Below are positions 1 through 7,291 of a stretch of DNA of 16,408 nucleotides, piece after piece. The DNA is from an uncultured Mycoplasmatota bacterium (GTDB taxonomy: Bacteria > Bacillota_I > Bacilli_A > RF39 > UBA660): the NCBI GenBank assembly GCA_948437815.1, contig CAOJKG010000012.1, forward strand, positions 1 through 16,408, in the 5' to 3' direction. The stretch's first letter is position 1; the number at the start of each line of letters is the position of its first letter. The position numbers and the translations under genes were made by a program. The notes below the pieces were generated by a model. It was not told the origin of the DNA and made no database searches. It worked only from the letters and a program-made list of their open reading frames with translations.

Positions 1-1303
1 TCAAGAGAACGAAGTGGAGTAGATGAATTACAACTAGAGAATACAGCTGAAGGACATAATCTAATATTAAGATTAAAGATATATGGAAATTCATCAATTT
101 GGAAGTATCTAACGCCAAACGAGACATTGGTACCAGGGGAAATAATTCCATATCGGAGATAGTATAACTATTATATGTGATAAACAAGGTAGAGAGAATA
201 GAAGTGATGATGCAAAAGAATATAGAATAAAGGTATCAGAGCCACTAAGGCATAAAGATAAATTTTGTGATGAATTAAATATAATAAATGATAAGGTAAC
301 TATTATAAAAAGAATTGGTATTGATGAAAATAATAATTTATATGTTTTAAATTCTGAAATAATAGAAGAATTAGGAGAAGTAGATTTAGAAACTTTTAAA
401 GATAATACGTATGTATATATAAAAGAATATGGAAATTTAAAATATGATTGTAAATATATAATAAAAAACGATTATATAGATACATTTGCATTGCAAAAAG
501 ATTTAGATACTGCAGTAGTAGATTTAAACTCTAATATTAATCAAACTGCTGAATCAATTAACCTAGAAGTATCAAAAAAAGTCGGAAAAAACGAAATAAA
601 ATCTGCTATTAATCAATCAGCAGAAGAAATTCAAATACAAGCTAAAAATATAGCTTTAGAAGGATATACAACTATAAATAAAAATTTTAGTATTGATACA
701 AAAGGAAATATGTCTTGTAATAATGCAAGTATAAATGGTGGAAAGGTAGAAGTCTATGGAGGTACTAGTACAAATACTAATCTTTGCATTTATAAAAATA
801 AAGATTCTCGTAATGATGCAATGTATATTGGATATAAATCAATATATATAGAGCAAGAATCTGCAAGCAATCAGCCTTCTGGAGTTTTTTTAAACCAAAA
901 GTCAACAGCTGCATATTTAGAAATAGATAATAAAGGAGTACCAGAGCTGTATTTAGATGATAATGACAATATAACAATTATTAAATCATCAGGTATATCA
1001 ACTCCAAAAATTGCTCAAGGTTCACTAGAAAAATTAAAAAAGAATATTGAATTATCTGATAATTGTTTAGAAGACATAAAAAACGCTGATATATATAAAT
1101 ACAATTTAAAATGTGAAGAAGATAGTGAAAAAAAACATTATGGTTTTATTATTGGGAAAAATAGAAATACACCTGAAAAAGTAATTGCTGATACAGGAGA
1201 TGGGATAGATACATATTCTATGATTTCTGTATTATGGAAAGGCGTTCAAGAATTAACTAAAAAAGTAGAAGAATTGGAGGAAAAATTGGATGAAAAAAAT
1301 TAA
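1..1303 (+). CDS. Phage tail minor structural protein, 5'-partial, joined by a +1 shift at CGG 154-156
   Basis: Tail-tip/fibre protein of a siphophage-type prophage, cut by the left edge. Frame 1 reads from base 1 and stops at TAG 160-162. The second frame is only open from base 146. Reading tat (151), skipping C154 and reading GGA (155) gives PYGDSITIICDKQG and then an unbroken protein to 1303, about 433 visible residues. After the join, SEPLRHKDKF resembles a motif common in Gram-positive phage minor structural proteins. A coiled-coil stretch (about 490-660) and a strand-rich region follow. The C-terminus (about 1020-1300) has the look of an intramolecular chaperone of the peptidase S74 type: an ADIYKYNLK segment, KKHYGFIIG, then GDGIDTYSMISVLWK and a final coiled coil. 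An internal TTG at 491 could be miscalled as the start. It overlaps the next gene by 14 bp. The family call is good; the exact role in adsorption is inferred. Confidence 0.82.
151..162 (+). promoter_or_regulatory. Predicted +1 frameshift site, tail gene (tat CGG aga tag)
   Basis: In-frame CGG at 154-156 is followed by AGA and then a TAG stop. Skipping C154 lets GGA 155-157 be read as glycine and continues into the open +1 frame. That frame has a stop at 143-145, so the shift must occur within about 146-159. The same CGG-A arrangement is found at the breaks in the lysin and flippase genes. Confidence 0.75.
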
Positions 1304-1718
1304 TTGGAAAAATGGAGAGGCTCCTTATTTATCTGAGGAAAATTTAAATCAAATGCAAAAAAATATTGAAGAAGAAATAAATACAATAAATGAAGATGTC
1401 ATTATAGATAAAGTATTAAATAAAAATGAAGGTTATATAAAATATGAAAATGGATATATGCGTCAATGGAAAACCTTAAAAGTAAAAGCAGGAGGGACAA
1501 AATATGGAGAGTTATATTATTCAGACCATATTATAGGAAATTGGATTCAGCCATTTACAAATTTATTTGGTGTTAAATCTAGTGCAGATAAAATACAATT
1601 TTGGACTTCTGAAGGTGGACAAAATAATACTTCTGCTGGAACAGTAAGAACTTATAGACCAGAAAATACAATAACAGATACTACTTTGTACTTAGAAGCA
1701 CATGGGTTATGGAAATAG
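1290..1718 (+). CDS. Small phage tail/receptor-binding type protein
   Basis: A 142-residue protein starting inside the end of the upstream tail gene (14-bp overlap), with a GGAGG ribosome binding site about 8 bases before ATG. The N-terminal 40 residues (WKNGEAPYLSEENLNQMQ) are a short linker and helix common in phage tail accessory proteins. The rest looks like a compact strand-rich head, with NGYMRQWKT near residue 55 and a C-terminus ending EAHGLWK. A final G-x-W-type ending is common in trimeric phage fibre tips. Position between two tail genes supports a structural or host-recognition role. No catalytic motif is seen. Receptor binding is inferred from architecture and context. Confidence 0.65.
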   Translation: MKKINWKNGEAPYLSEENLNQMQKNIEEEINTINEDVIIDKVLNKNEGYIKYENGYMRQWKTLKVKAGGTKYGELYYSDHIIGNWIQPFTNLFGVKSSADKIQFWTSEGGQNNTSAGTVRTYRPENTITDTTLYLEAHGLWK

Positions 1719-1736
1719 AAAAGAAAGGAGAAATAA

Positions 1737-4097
1737 ATGAAAATACTAGTTTCAAAAAATAAAAGATTATATATAGAAGACAAATTCATTGTTGAAGGCG
1801 AAAACAAAGCTGACAAGCTAGAGTTTGAATTTCCATCTGAGCTTGAAAATTACATAAAATTTATTGTAATTAGCTCAGACGAGGGAAAATATATAGACTT
1901 AATAATAGATAACGAATACATAATAACAAAAGCTATAAGTAATCTTCATAATATAAGTATAGCGGTAATATGTACAAATTCAGAAATTGTAAATAGTTTA
2001 ACAAAAGTAGAAGATTTAACAGATATAGAAAATGATATAGAATTTCGTTCATTGTCAATAGAATTACCGACAATGGACTTTTTAGTTGATTTAGATACAG
2101 TTGAGAATGATAATAATCCGTCTGCAATTGCTAGAGTTTATAAAAAAGTACTAAAAAATACTGAAGATATTAACACAATAAAAGAAAATCAAGATAACTT
2201 AAATCAAAATTTTAATAATGTACAAAGTAATGTAGAAGCAATAAACGAGTCTAACAATAAATTAATAGAAAAAACAAATACGTTAGAAACATCAGTTAAT
2301 AGTAATTCTGATAAAATACAATCCATAAATGAAAATTTAGAAACAAAATCAGATAAAGCAAGTACAGCTACTGATATAGAAGTAAGTTTAAATCAAGAAG
2401 ATTATAAGCTAAAGATATTTCTAAAAAACAACGATGGACAAGTATTAAGTGAAAAAGAAGTTGACTTTCCGATTGAGTCTATGATAGTAAATGCTACTTA
2501 TAATAAAGAAACAAAAGAAATTGAAATGACATTACAAAATGAAAATAAAATAAAATTCAGAATTGGAGATTTAGTATCAGGTTTAATAAGTCAAACTGAT
2601 TTAGATACTGAATTAGAAAATTTAAAAATAGAAATTAAAAGAGAATTAATCGAAAATGTAAACTCAGAAATAAATACAAACTATCAACAAAAGACAGAAG
2701 CATTTAATCAAAATGCAAGTGATAAAACAACTGAGTTTAATACAAATTCAGACTTAAAAGAAAATGAGTTTAATATGAATGCACTGCAAAAAACAAATGA
2801 ATTTAATCAGAATGCAGAAAGTTATAGAAATGATATAGATAGTTTAAAACAACAATGTGATGAATTATCTAAAAATATGAGTTTTAACAGCATAGAAGGC
2901 GAGAGCATAAATATAGATGATGCTTATACTTATAACAAAAATAGTCTAAAGATTTATGGTAATATTAAACAAACACCTGTACCAGACCCAACATCTTTAT
3001 CTGAAATACGAACAGTCAAAGAAAATATTCATTTTTACAAATGTAGTAAAAATCAGTTTAATTTTAATAAGATACAAACAGTAAATACAGTATCAAAAAA
3101 TGAAAATGGAAGTTTTGAAAGTAGTAAGCCTGCAAATCTAATATTAATCGGTGTAAACTTTGAAAGTGTACCATTTTCAGGATTAAAGTTAGCTAAAGAT
3201 AACTACTATCTTCAATTTAAAATAAAAACTAATGCAAATGTAACTTTAAATAATTTATTTATTTGTACTAGAAATAAAGAAGATGTAGCAAACAATATAG
3301 GAAAATCGATAAATAAAGAAATAAAAGCTAATACAGAAACAATTATAGAAACTAAATTTGAATTAACAGAGCTCAAAGAAAAAGTTGGTATAGTTGCTTA
3401 CTTATCAAGTTCAGTAGATTTTACAGTATATGACGTAATGATATGTAAAGATATTAATGATACAAAATTTGAAGAATGTAAAGAAAACGATTATACACTG
3501 GCAGTTCAAAAAGAAATGTTTACAGGAGATTATTTTACAAAAGATGAAGAAGTACATTGTTGGAAAAAACATGAATTTATAGGTACTGAAGCAGGTTTTA
3601 GTATGCAAGAATATGAAACATCACTTAAGAATGTATATAGCTTTAGAATGCACTTAGGAAGTGGTTTAATTAAAGGAATGAAAGTTTGTTCAAATTATTT
3701 TGAAGAAAAAGAAGTTTTATTTAATAAAGATATTACTGGAATGAAATGTGCTGAAAATGCTTCTATTGATTTTCATATACAGAAAGAATTACTTGAAGAT
3801 GGAACAATACAGAGTTTTAAAGCATGGCTAAAGCAAAAACATGATGAAGGAAATCCAGTTATAGTTTATTACAAGTCAGAAGAAGAGGAAAAATTACTAT
3901 TAACGGAAGAACAGAAAACAGTAATTAATAATTTATATAATAAATTTGAACTAATAGAAGGAATAAATCACATATATAGTGATGATGAGGTAAGTCCAAT
4001 TTTCAGTTTAAATTATATGCAAAGTAATAAAATCTTAAATCAAAAAATGAATGAAAAAATAAAAAATATAGAAAGCAGATTAAGTCTGTTAGAATAG
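1737..4097 (+). CDS. Large phage baseplate/tail fibre protein (BppU-like N-terminus)
   Basis: A 786-residue structural protein with an AAAGGAG ribosome binding site. Residues 1-130 are strand-rich and resemble the N-terminal domain of baseplate upper proteins (LPTMDFLVDLDTVEN near 125). Residues 140-210 are a coiled coil. Residues 322-360 carry near-repeats of about 12 residues (FNQNASDKTTEFN, FNTNSDLKENEFN, FNMNALQKTNEFN, FNQNAESYRND), which should form a fibrous trimeric stalk. Residues 400-750 form large strand-rich modules of the type seen as carbohydrate-binding domains in Clostridia prophage fibres. The last 20 residues return to a coiled coil. It precedes the lysis cassette, as usual for distal tail genes. 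Assignment to the BppU family is by appearance only. Long internal ORFs on the opposite strand are shadows. Confidence 0.72.
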   Translation: MKILVSKNKRLYIEDKFIVEGENKADKLEFEFPSELENYIKFIVISSDEGKYIDLIIDNEYIITKAISNLHNISIAVICTNSEIVNSLTKVEDLTDIENDIEFRSLSIELPTMDFLVDLDTVENDNNPSAIARVYKKVLKNTEDINTIKENQDNLNQNFNNVQSNVEAINESNNKLIEKTNTLETSVNSNSDKIQSINENLETKSDKASTATDIEVSLNQEDYKLKIFLKNNDGQVLSEKEVDFPIESMIVNATYNKETKEIEMTLQNENKIKFRIGDLVSGLISQTDLDTELENLKIEIKRELIENVNSEINTNYQQKTEAFNQNASDKTTEFNTNSDLKENEFNMNALQKTNEFNQNAESYRNDIDSLKQQCDELSKNMSFNSIEGESINIDDAYTYNKNSLKIYGNIKQTPVPDPTSLSEIRTVKENIHFYKCSKNQFNFNKIQTVNTVSKNENGSFESSKPANLILIGVNFESVPFSGLKLAKDNYYLQFKIKTNANVTLNNLFICTRNKEDVANNIGKSINKEIKANTETIIETKFELTELKEKVGIVAYLSSSVDFTVYDVMICKDINDTKFEECKENDYTLAVQKEMFTGDYFTKDEEVHCWKKHEFIGTEAGFSMQEYETSLKNVYSFRMHLGSGLIKGMKVCSNYFEEKEVLFNKDITGMKCAENASIDFHIQKELLEDGTIQSFKAWLKQKHDEGNPVIVYYKSEEEEKLLLTEEQKTVINNLYNKFELIEGINHIYSDDEVSPIFSLNYMQSNKILNQKMNEKIKNIESRLSLLE

Positions 4098-4106
4098 GAG
4101 GATAAT

Positions 4107-4313
4107 ATGACAATAGTAGAAAAATCAAGTAATAGGAAGAAAGTAGCAATATTAGAATTAGTGAAAAGTGGAGAATATTCAGTAGCTTATTCTTTAAATA
4201 GAGTAGAGGAGCTACATGATAATAACAAACTAACTGACACAGATTACGAAGAAGTAGCAACATACTTAGAAAATTTAATAACTACAAAAGAAAATATTGA
4301 AGAAGGAGAATAA
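4107..4313 (+). CDS. Small phage protein of unknown function
   Basis: A 68-residue, highly charged, mostly helical protein with no signal peptide or membrane segment. It starts 9 bases after the fibre gene with a clear AGGAGG site overlapping the previous stop. Residues 15-55 read as two helices separated by LHDNNKLTDTDYEE, a short helix-turn-helix hairpin reminiscent of SHOCT-like segments, but no named family is recognised. The next gene starts 3 bases after its stop, so the two are translationally linked. Context, between fibre and holin-like genes, suggests a tail accessory or lysis-associated role; this is inference. Confidence 0.68.
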   Translation: MTIVEKSSNRKKVAILELVKSGEYSVAYSLNRVEELHDNNKLTDTDYEEVATYLENLITTKENIEEGE

Positions 4314-4316
4314 GAG

Positions 4317-4535
4317 ATGAATGAAACAGTAGTAATAGCACTAATAAGTTTTGTAGGAACTTGTATAGGGACAGTTGGTGGAATATTAGCAAGTTCTAAA
4401 CTAGTTAATTTTAGATTAAGTGAGTTAGAAGAAAGAGTTAATAAACACAATAATATTATAGAAAGAACTTACATACTCGAAGGAAAAATGACAGAGGCAG
4501 AACATGATATTAGAGATTTAAAAAATAGACAGTAA
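4317..4535 (+). CDS. Holin-like / XhlA-type membrane and coiled-coil protein
   Basis: A 72-residue protein with one N-terminal membrane segment (about residues 4-25, VVIALISFVGTCIGTVGGIL) followed by a charged helix (about 30-72) predicted to form a coiled coil. This plan matches small XhlA/holin-accessory proteins encoded just before phage lysins. Its ribosome binding site (GAAGGAG) lies inside the end of the preceding gene. A hairpin terminator follows 19 bases downstream. The glycine-rich membrane helix fits oligomerisation in the membrane. It could be the holin itself or a holin partner; no other holin candidate is visible in the window. Confidence 0.65.
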   Translation: MNETVVIALISFVGTCIGTVGGILASSKLVNFRLSELEERVNKHNNIIERTYILEGKMTEAEHDIRDLKNRQ

Positions 4536-4554
4536 ATTATATTAATAAAAAATA

Positions 4555-4603
4555 AAAACGTCTTAAAAAGGATTATGAAAGCTTGTTTTGAGACGTTTTA
4601 TTA
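4555..4603 (+). terminator. Hairpin terminator inside the lysis region
   Basis: Arms 4555-4568 and 4586-4599 form a 14-bp stem with one G-U pair around a 17-base loop, followed by a T-rich tail. It separates the holin-like gene from the Acb2-like and lysin genes, so late transcription may be partly attenuated here. Confidence 0.65.
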
Positions 4604-4630
4604 ATTTTATAAAGAAAGAAGGAAAAGAAT

Positions 4631-4828
4631 ATGAATAAAAAAGCAGAATACGTAAGTGTTAATGAAGAAAAAAATAATAGAATACAAAAAATAAGAGAGA
4701 CTTTCTCAAAAGTGTATGATGAAGTAGAAAAAACTTGTAAAAAAAGCAGAGAAACATCATTAGTATTGACAAAATTAGAAGAAGCTCAGTTTTGGGCAAT
4801 AAAAGGCATAAGTAGGGAGGAGGATTAA
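4631..4828 (+). CDS. acb2: Acb2-family anti-CBASS protein (cyclic-oligonucleotide sponge)
   Basis: A 65-residue helical protein. Its C-terminal half reads C-x-x-SRE-x-SL-x-LTKLEEA-x-x-WA-x-x-x-I-x-R-E, the hallmark I recall for T4 Vs.4/Acb2 and the Acb2/Tad1 hairpin domain. Characterised Acb2 proteins form hexamers that sequester CBASS signal nucleotides such as 3',3'-cGAMP and cyclic tri-adenylate, which blocks abortive infection. The N-terminal helix (about residues 10-35) would form the other arm of the hairpin. An AAGGA site precedes ATG, and the lysin starts 2 bases after this gene's stop, with its AGGAGG site inside this gene, so the two are co-translated. Family call is strong by motif; ligand preference cannot be read from sequence. 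The start at 4631 gives a normal family length. Confidence 0.8.
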   Translation: MNKKAEYVSVNEEKNNRIQKIRETFSKVYDEVEKTCKKSRETSLVLTKLEEAQFWAIKGISREED

Positions 4829-4830
4829 TT

Positions 4831-5959
4831 ATGAAAAAGAAAATTGCTTTAATAATATTAATAATAGTAACAGCTATTATATTAATAATAAATTCCTTAT
4901 ATATAAAAGACGATAAGGTAGAGAAGATAGTAGTAGATACAAGTAATAAAATTGAAAATATAATTTTAAGTGAAGAAACAATTTTATCTGCAGAAGAAAC
5001 TGTGGCCCAAGTTGAGAATGGTGAAACCCTTGAAACAACTGAGCCTATTTTAGAGGATTCATACAAAATTGAAAATGAACTTGAACAAGATGCAATGATA
5101 GACCAGGAAAATATATCTTATAATGGAGATATAAAAGCAGATGGATTAAAACTTTTAGGAGCATATCAAGGACTTACATATTATAGTCAAGCAGATACTA
5201 GATGGACTAATCAATTGTACACATCAAGTAATAATAAAACTCAAACTATGAAATCATCAGGTTGTGGACCAACTGCTTGTGCAATGGTAGTAACAGCTAG
5301 TAAAGGAACAATACTACCAACTACAATGGCTAAATTATTTGTAGATAATGGATATAGGACTAAGTCAAATGGCACTGCATGGAGTGCATTTTCATTTACA
5401 GCAGATTATTTTGGATTTAAAGAGTTTCATACAACAGCAAATTATAATACAGCAATGAAATATTTAGATAAAGGATACTATGTAATAAGTGCATGTGGAA
5501 ATGGATTATTTACTACATCAGGACATTATATATTATTAACTAAAAGTGATAAAAATAATATACAAGTATATGACCCATACTTATACAGTCGGAAAATTTA
5601 ATACAGCATCAAGAAAAAAAGCAAATGCAAAAGTAAGCAAGAATACTGTAACAGTAAGTAAATCAAACTTTAAAAAGTATGCAAATGTAAAAAAATACTT
5701 TATATTTAGTAATGATAAAGGACAAGGCAATACGAAAAAAATCGTAAAGAAAACTAAAATAAAAAGCACAGTAGGAAAGAAAAAGACATTAAAAAGTAAT
5801 TGTTTATTATATTCTAAAAAGAACTTAAAAGGAAAGAAATATACATATAAGAAAAATACAAAAGTTAAAATATTAAAGAATATAAATAAGAATGTAGATT
5901 ATGTACAAGTAATAGCAACTAAGAGAAAAGCTTATATTAATGTTAAGAATTATAAGTAG
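4831..5959 (+). CDS. Membrane-anchored C39-like cysteine peptidase lysin, joined by a +1 shift at CGG 5590-5592
   Basis: Likely phage endolysin. Residues 4-25 form a membrane anchor or uncleaved signal, followed by an acidic linker (30-105). Residues 115-250 are a C39_2-type papain-fold domain: Q120 in YYSQ, catalytic C145 in SGCGPTACAM, H232 in SGHYILL and D248 in VYDPY. The initial frame continues as LYS-RKI and stops at TAA 5599. Skipping C5590 gives LYS-GKFNTASRKKANA and a lysine-rich tail with an SH3-like wall-binding module (about residues 315-375), for 375 residues in total. The GKFNTASR continuation is what I expect in relatives. The unshifted 256-residue product keeps all catalytic residues but loses the wall-binding tail. 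Annotating 5546-5959 as a separate gene would be wrong: that reading has no ribosome binding site. Cleavage of peptidoglycan peptides is inferred. Confidence 0.82.
5587..5601 (+). promoter_or_regulatory. Predicted +1 frameshift site, lysin gene (agt CGG aaa att taa)
   Basis: In-frame CGG at 5590-5592, preceded by AGT and followed by AAA ATT TAA. Skipping C5590 reads GGA AAA TTT AAT and carries on to a stop at 5957. The protein on both sides reads as one continuous domain, so the shift point is fixed to within a codon or two. Confidence 0.8.
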
Positions 5960-5964
5960 AAAAG

Positions 5965-6008
5965 AAGAAGTAGATTGACTAATTTCAGTCTACTTCTTGC
6001 ACTTTTTT
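5965..6008 (+). terminator. Late phage operon terminator
   Basis: Arms 5965-5977 and 5986-5998 give a 13-bp stem with one G-U pair, an 8-base loop and a run of six T at 6003-6008. It closes the lysis operon six bases after the lysin stop and faces the convergent gene at 6025-6489. Confidence 0.8.
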
Positions 6009-6024
6009 CAAGATTGGAAAAAGT

Positions 6025-6489
6025 CTAAACTTTCATTTCATTAATTTCTTTATAATGGTCTAAATAATATGTATCTAATTTATAATTTTCAGTAAACTTT
6101 TTTCCTAAACTATCGTATTTTATTTTTACATTAAATTTTCTAAACTTGTATTTTGTGATATCATATTGTTCTGCAAGTTCTTGACCAGGAACTAAAGTAT
6201 AATTTTTGTAATCAGTAATTAATGGAACTATTTTCTTGAAGTCTGGATGTATTATAGTAGATAATTTTTCATAAAAATCTACATTTATATTATATGCGAT
6301 ATTTCTTCCAATATTTTTTATAACAATGTAAATTTTTCCATCTCTAACTTCAAAAAAAGAAACTACTTTCCCATTATATTCTTCATTAAATGTTTCACTT
6401 GCTTTTCTAAATGAAAAACAAGATATAAAAAAAGAAAAAATAGATACAACTAAAGATATAAATTCTATCTTCAATTTTATAAATTCCAT
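6025..6489 (-). CDS. Small single-pass membrane protein, prophage accessory
   Basis: A 154-residue protein with one N-terminal membrane segment (about residues 5-27, hydrophobic and Phe/Ile/Ser-rich) and a predicted extramembrane domain of alternating strands. Features include IYIVIKNIGRNIAYNINVDFY near residue 55, a pattern typical of immunoglobulin-like beta sandwiches, and VPGQELAEQYDI near 100. An AGGAGG site lies eight to ten bases before ATG. It runs against the late operon, between the lysin terminator and the integration genes, the usual place for lysogenic-conversion (moron) genes. No family is recognised with certainty. Superinfection or surface modification would be a guess. Confidence 0.65.
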   Translation of the reverse strand: MEFIKLKIEFISLVVSIFSFFISCFSFRKASETFNEEYNGKVVSFFEVRDGKIYIVIKNIGRNIAYNINVDFYEKLSTIIHPDFKKIVPLITDYKNYTLVPGQELAEQYDITKYKFRKFNVKIKYDSLGKKFTENYKLDTYYLDHYKEINEMKV

Positions 6490-6548
6490 ATTAATTTCCT
6501 CCTTTCTGTGATTTATTTAATTTTAAAATAAAATACCAAAAAATAAAA

Positions 6549-6571
6549 GGTAGGGTTCTTCCTACGTTTTT
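6549..6571 (+). terminator. Weak hairpin with T-run
   Basis: GTAGG 6550-6554 pairs with CCTAC 6561-6565 over a 6-base loop, followed by a short T-run. No + strand gene directly feeds it, so it may be a leader hairpin of the small ORF at 6615 instead. Confidence 0.25.
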
Positions 6572-6614
6572 CCGAGATAAAAATTATATAATTACTTAAA
6601 AGGAGTGATTATAT

Positions 6615-6731
6615 ATGAATAATGAAAAATTTATAGTACAAAAAGTATCAATTCTGACTAATACACCATCTTTAAATGAGCTTATTAATGAAAGAATACG
6701 ATTTGCTTTAGAAAATTTAAAAATTGAATAA
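6615..6731 (+). CDS. Short ORF, 38 codons, unknown function
   Basis: Encodes MNNEKFIVQKVSILTN followed by TPSLNELINERIRFALENLK and IE, then TAA and a second in-frame TAA-like end region. An AGGAG site 10 to 14 bases upstream of ATG supports translation. The peptide looks like a short strand (KFIVQKVSIL) plus an amphipathic helix (SLNELINERIRFALENLK), which is not what random AT-rich DNA usually gives. It lies between divergent prophage genes. No family is recognised. A role as a small phage regulator or inhibitor is possible but unsupported. Confidence 0.5.
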   Translation: MNNEKFIVQKVSILTNTPSLNELINERIRFALENLKIE

Positions 6732-6819
6732 TAATGTCTAATTTTGTCATACTATTTTAATTGATTTACATAATTTTAGATGTTATAATCTTTATTATAC
6801 TAGATTAAATCTTATATTA

Positions 6820-6848
6820 TTGATATTTTTTTTACATTTTGATATACT
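6820..6848 (+). promoter_or_regulatory. Promoter of the helix-turn-helix gene
   Basis: TTGATA (6820-6825), a 17-base spacer and TATACT (6843-6848), close to the sigma-A consensus, 32 bases before the ATG at 6881. The palindrome TACGTA sits just downstream (6849-6854 region), a plausible operator for autoregulation. The rest of 6732-6819 shows nothing recognisable. Confidence 0.6.
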
Positions 6849-6880
6849 ACGTATGAGATTGTAAATGAGGTTGTGATATT

Positions 6881-7201
6881 ATGTATAATAAGGAAGAAAT
6901 GAAAGAACAGGCAATAAAACTGTATCTTGAAGGAAGGAATTATACTGAGATAGCAAATATTTTTGGTTGTTCCAGAAATTATGTAAGTACATTGATTAAA
7001 GAAGACAGTAAAATAAAAAAGTTTAAAAATAAAAAAATAATACAGTTGTATAAAAAACCAAAATATTCAAAAATAGAAGTTCCTATAAATCTTGATTTTT
7101 GGGAAAAAATAGGAATTTCAAAAGATAGCAACATAATTAATAAAGTAGAAATTTCAGTTGATGAAGAAACTCAAGTTATTTTAATAAAAAAATATGAATA
7201 G
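6881..7201 (+). CDS. Small helix-turn-helix DNA-binding protein
   Basis: A 106-residue protein. Residues 5-42 form a helix-turn-helix of the HTH_23/sigma-70 region 4-like type: EQAIKLYLEGRNYTEIAN, then FGCSRNYVSTLIK as the recognition helix. A lysine-rich linker (43-62) leads to a C-terminal segment with EVPINLDFWEKIGISKDSNI and VEISVDEETQVILIKKY, a short strand-helix-strand unit similar in outline to AbrB-like or ribbon-helix domains, though I cannot name it. A GAGG site precedes the start. It has its own promoter and terminator and sits directly upstream of the recombinase, which fits a prophage regulator or recombination directionality factor. DNA binding is well supported; the regulated genes are inferred. 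Confidence 0.72.
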   Translation: MYNKEEMKEQAIKLYLEGRNYTEIANIFGCSRNYVSTLIKEDSKIKKFKNKKIIQLYKKPKYSKIEVPINLDFWEKIGISKDSNIINKVEISVDEETQVILIKKYE

Positions 7202-7230
7202 TCAATCAAATATATTGACTATTTATTTTT
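7197..7230 (+). terminator. Terminator of the helix-turn-helix gene
   Basis: Perfect 10-bp stem (7197-7206 with 7214-7223), 7-base loop, T-rich tail to 7230. The stem overlaps the gene's stop codon. Confidence 0.75.
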
Positions 7231-7242
7231 TAAAAATATATA

Positions 7243-7271
7243 TTGCATTTGACCGTTAAATATGATATTAT
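7243..7271 (+). promoter_or_regulatory. Promoter of the recombinase gene
   Basis: TTGCAT (7243-7248), 17-base spacer, TATTAT (7266-7271). The -10 box covers an upstream in-frame ATG at 7262, so that ATG would not be transcribed. This decides the recombinase start in favour of 7292, which has AGGAGG at 7278-7283. Confidence 0.55.
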
Positions 7272-7291
7272 GTAAACAGGAGGTGTTAAAA

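Noticed and set aside
4659..5066. 135-codon ORF on the - strand over the Acb2-like and lysin genes
   Set aside because: Shadow of well-supported + strand genes; no ribosome binding site and a composition of phenylalanine, isoleucine and leucine runs from the AT-rich complement.
5546..5959. Separate 137-codon gene after the lysin
   Set aside because: No ribosome binding site, and its first residues are an out-of-frame reading of the lysin domain. From GKFNTASR onward it continues the lysin, so it is the +1 part of one gene.
7262..7291. Recombinase start at ATG 7262
   Set aside because: It lies over the predicted -10 box and has no ribosome binding site; ATG 7292 has AGGAGG at the proper distance.
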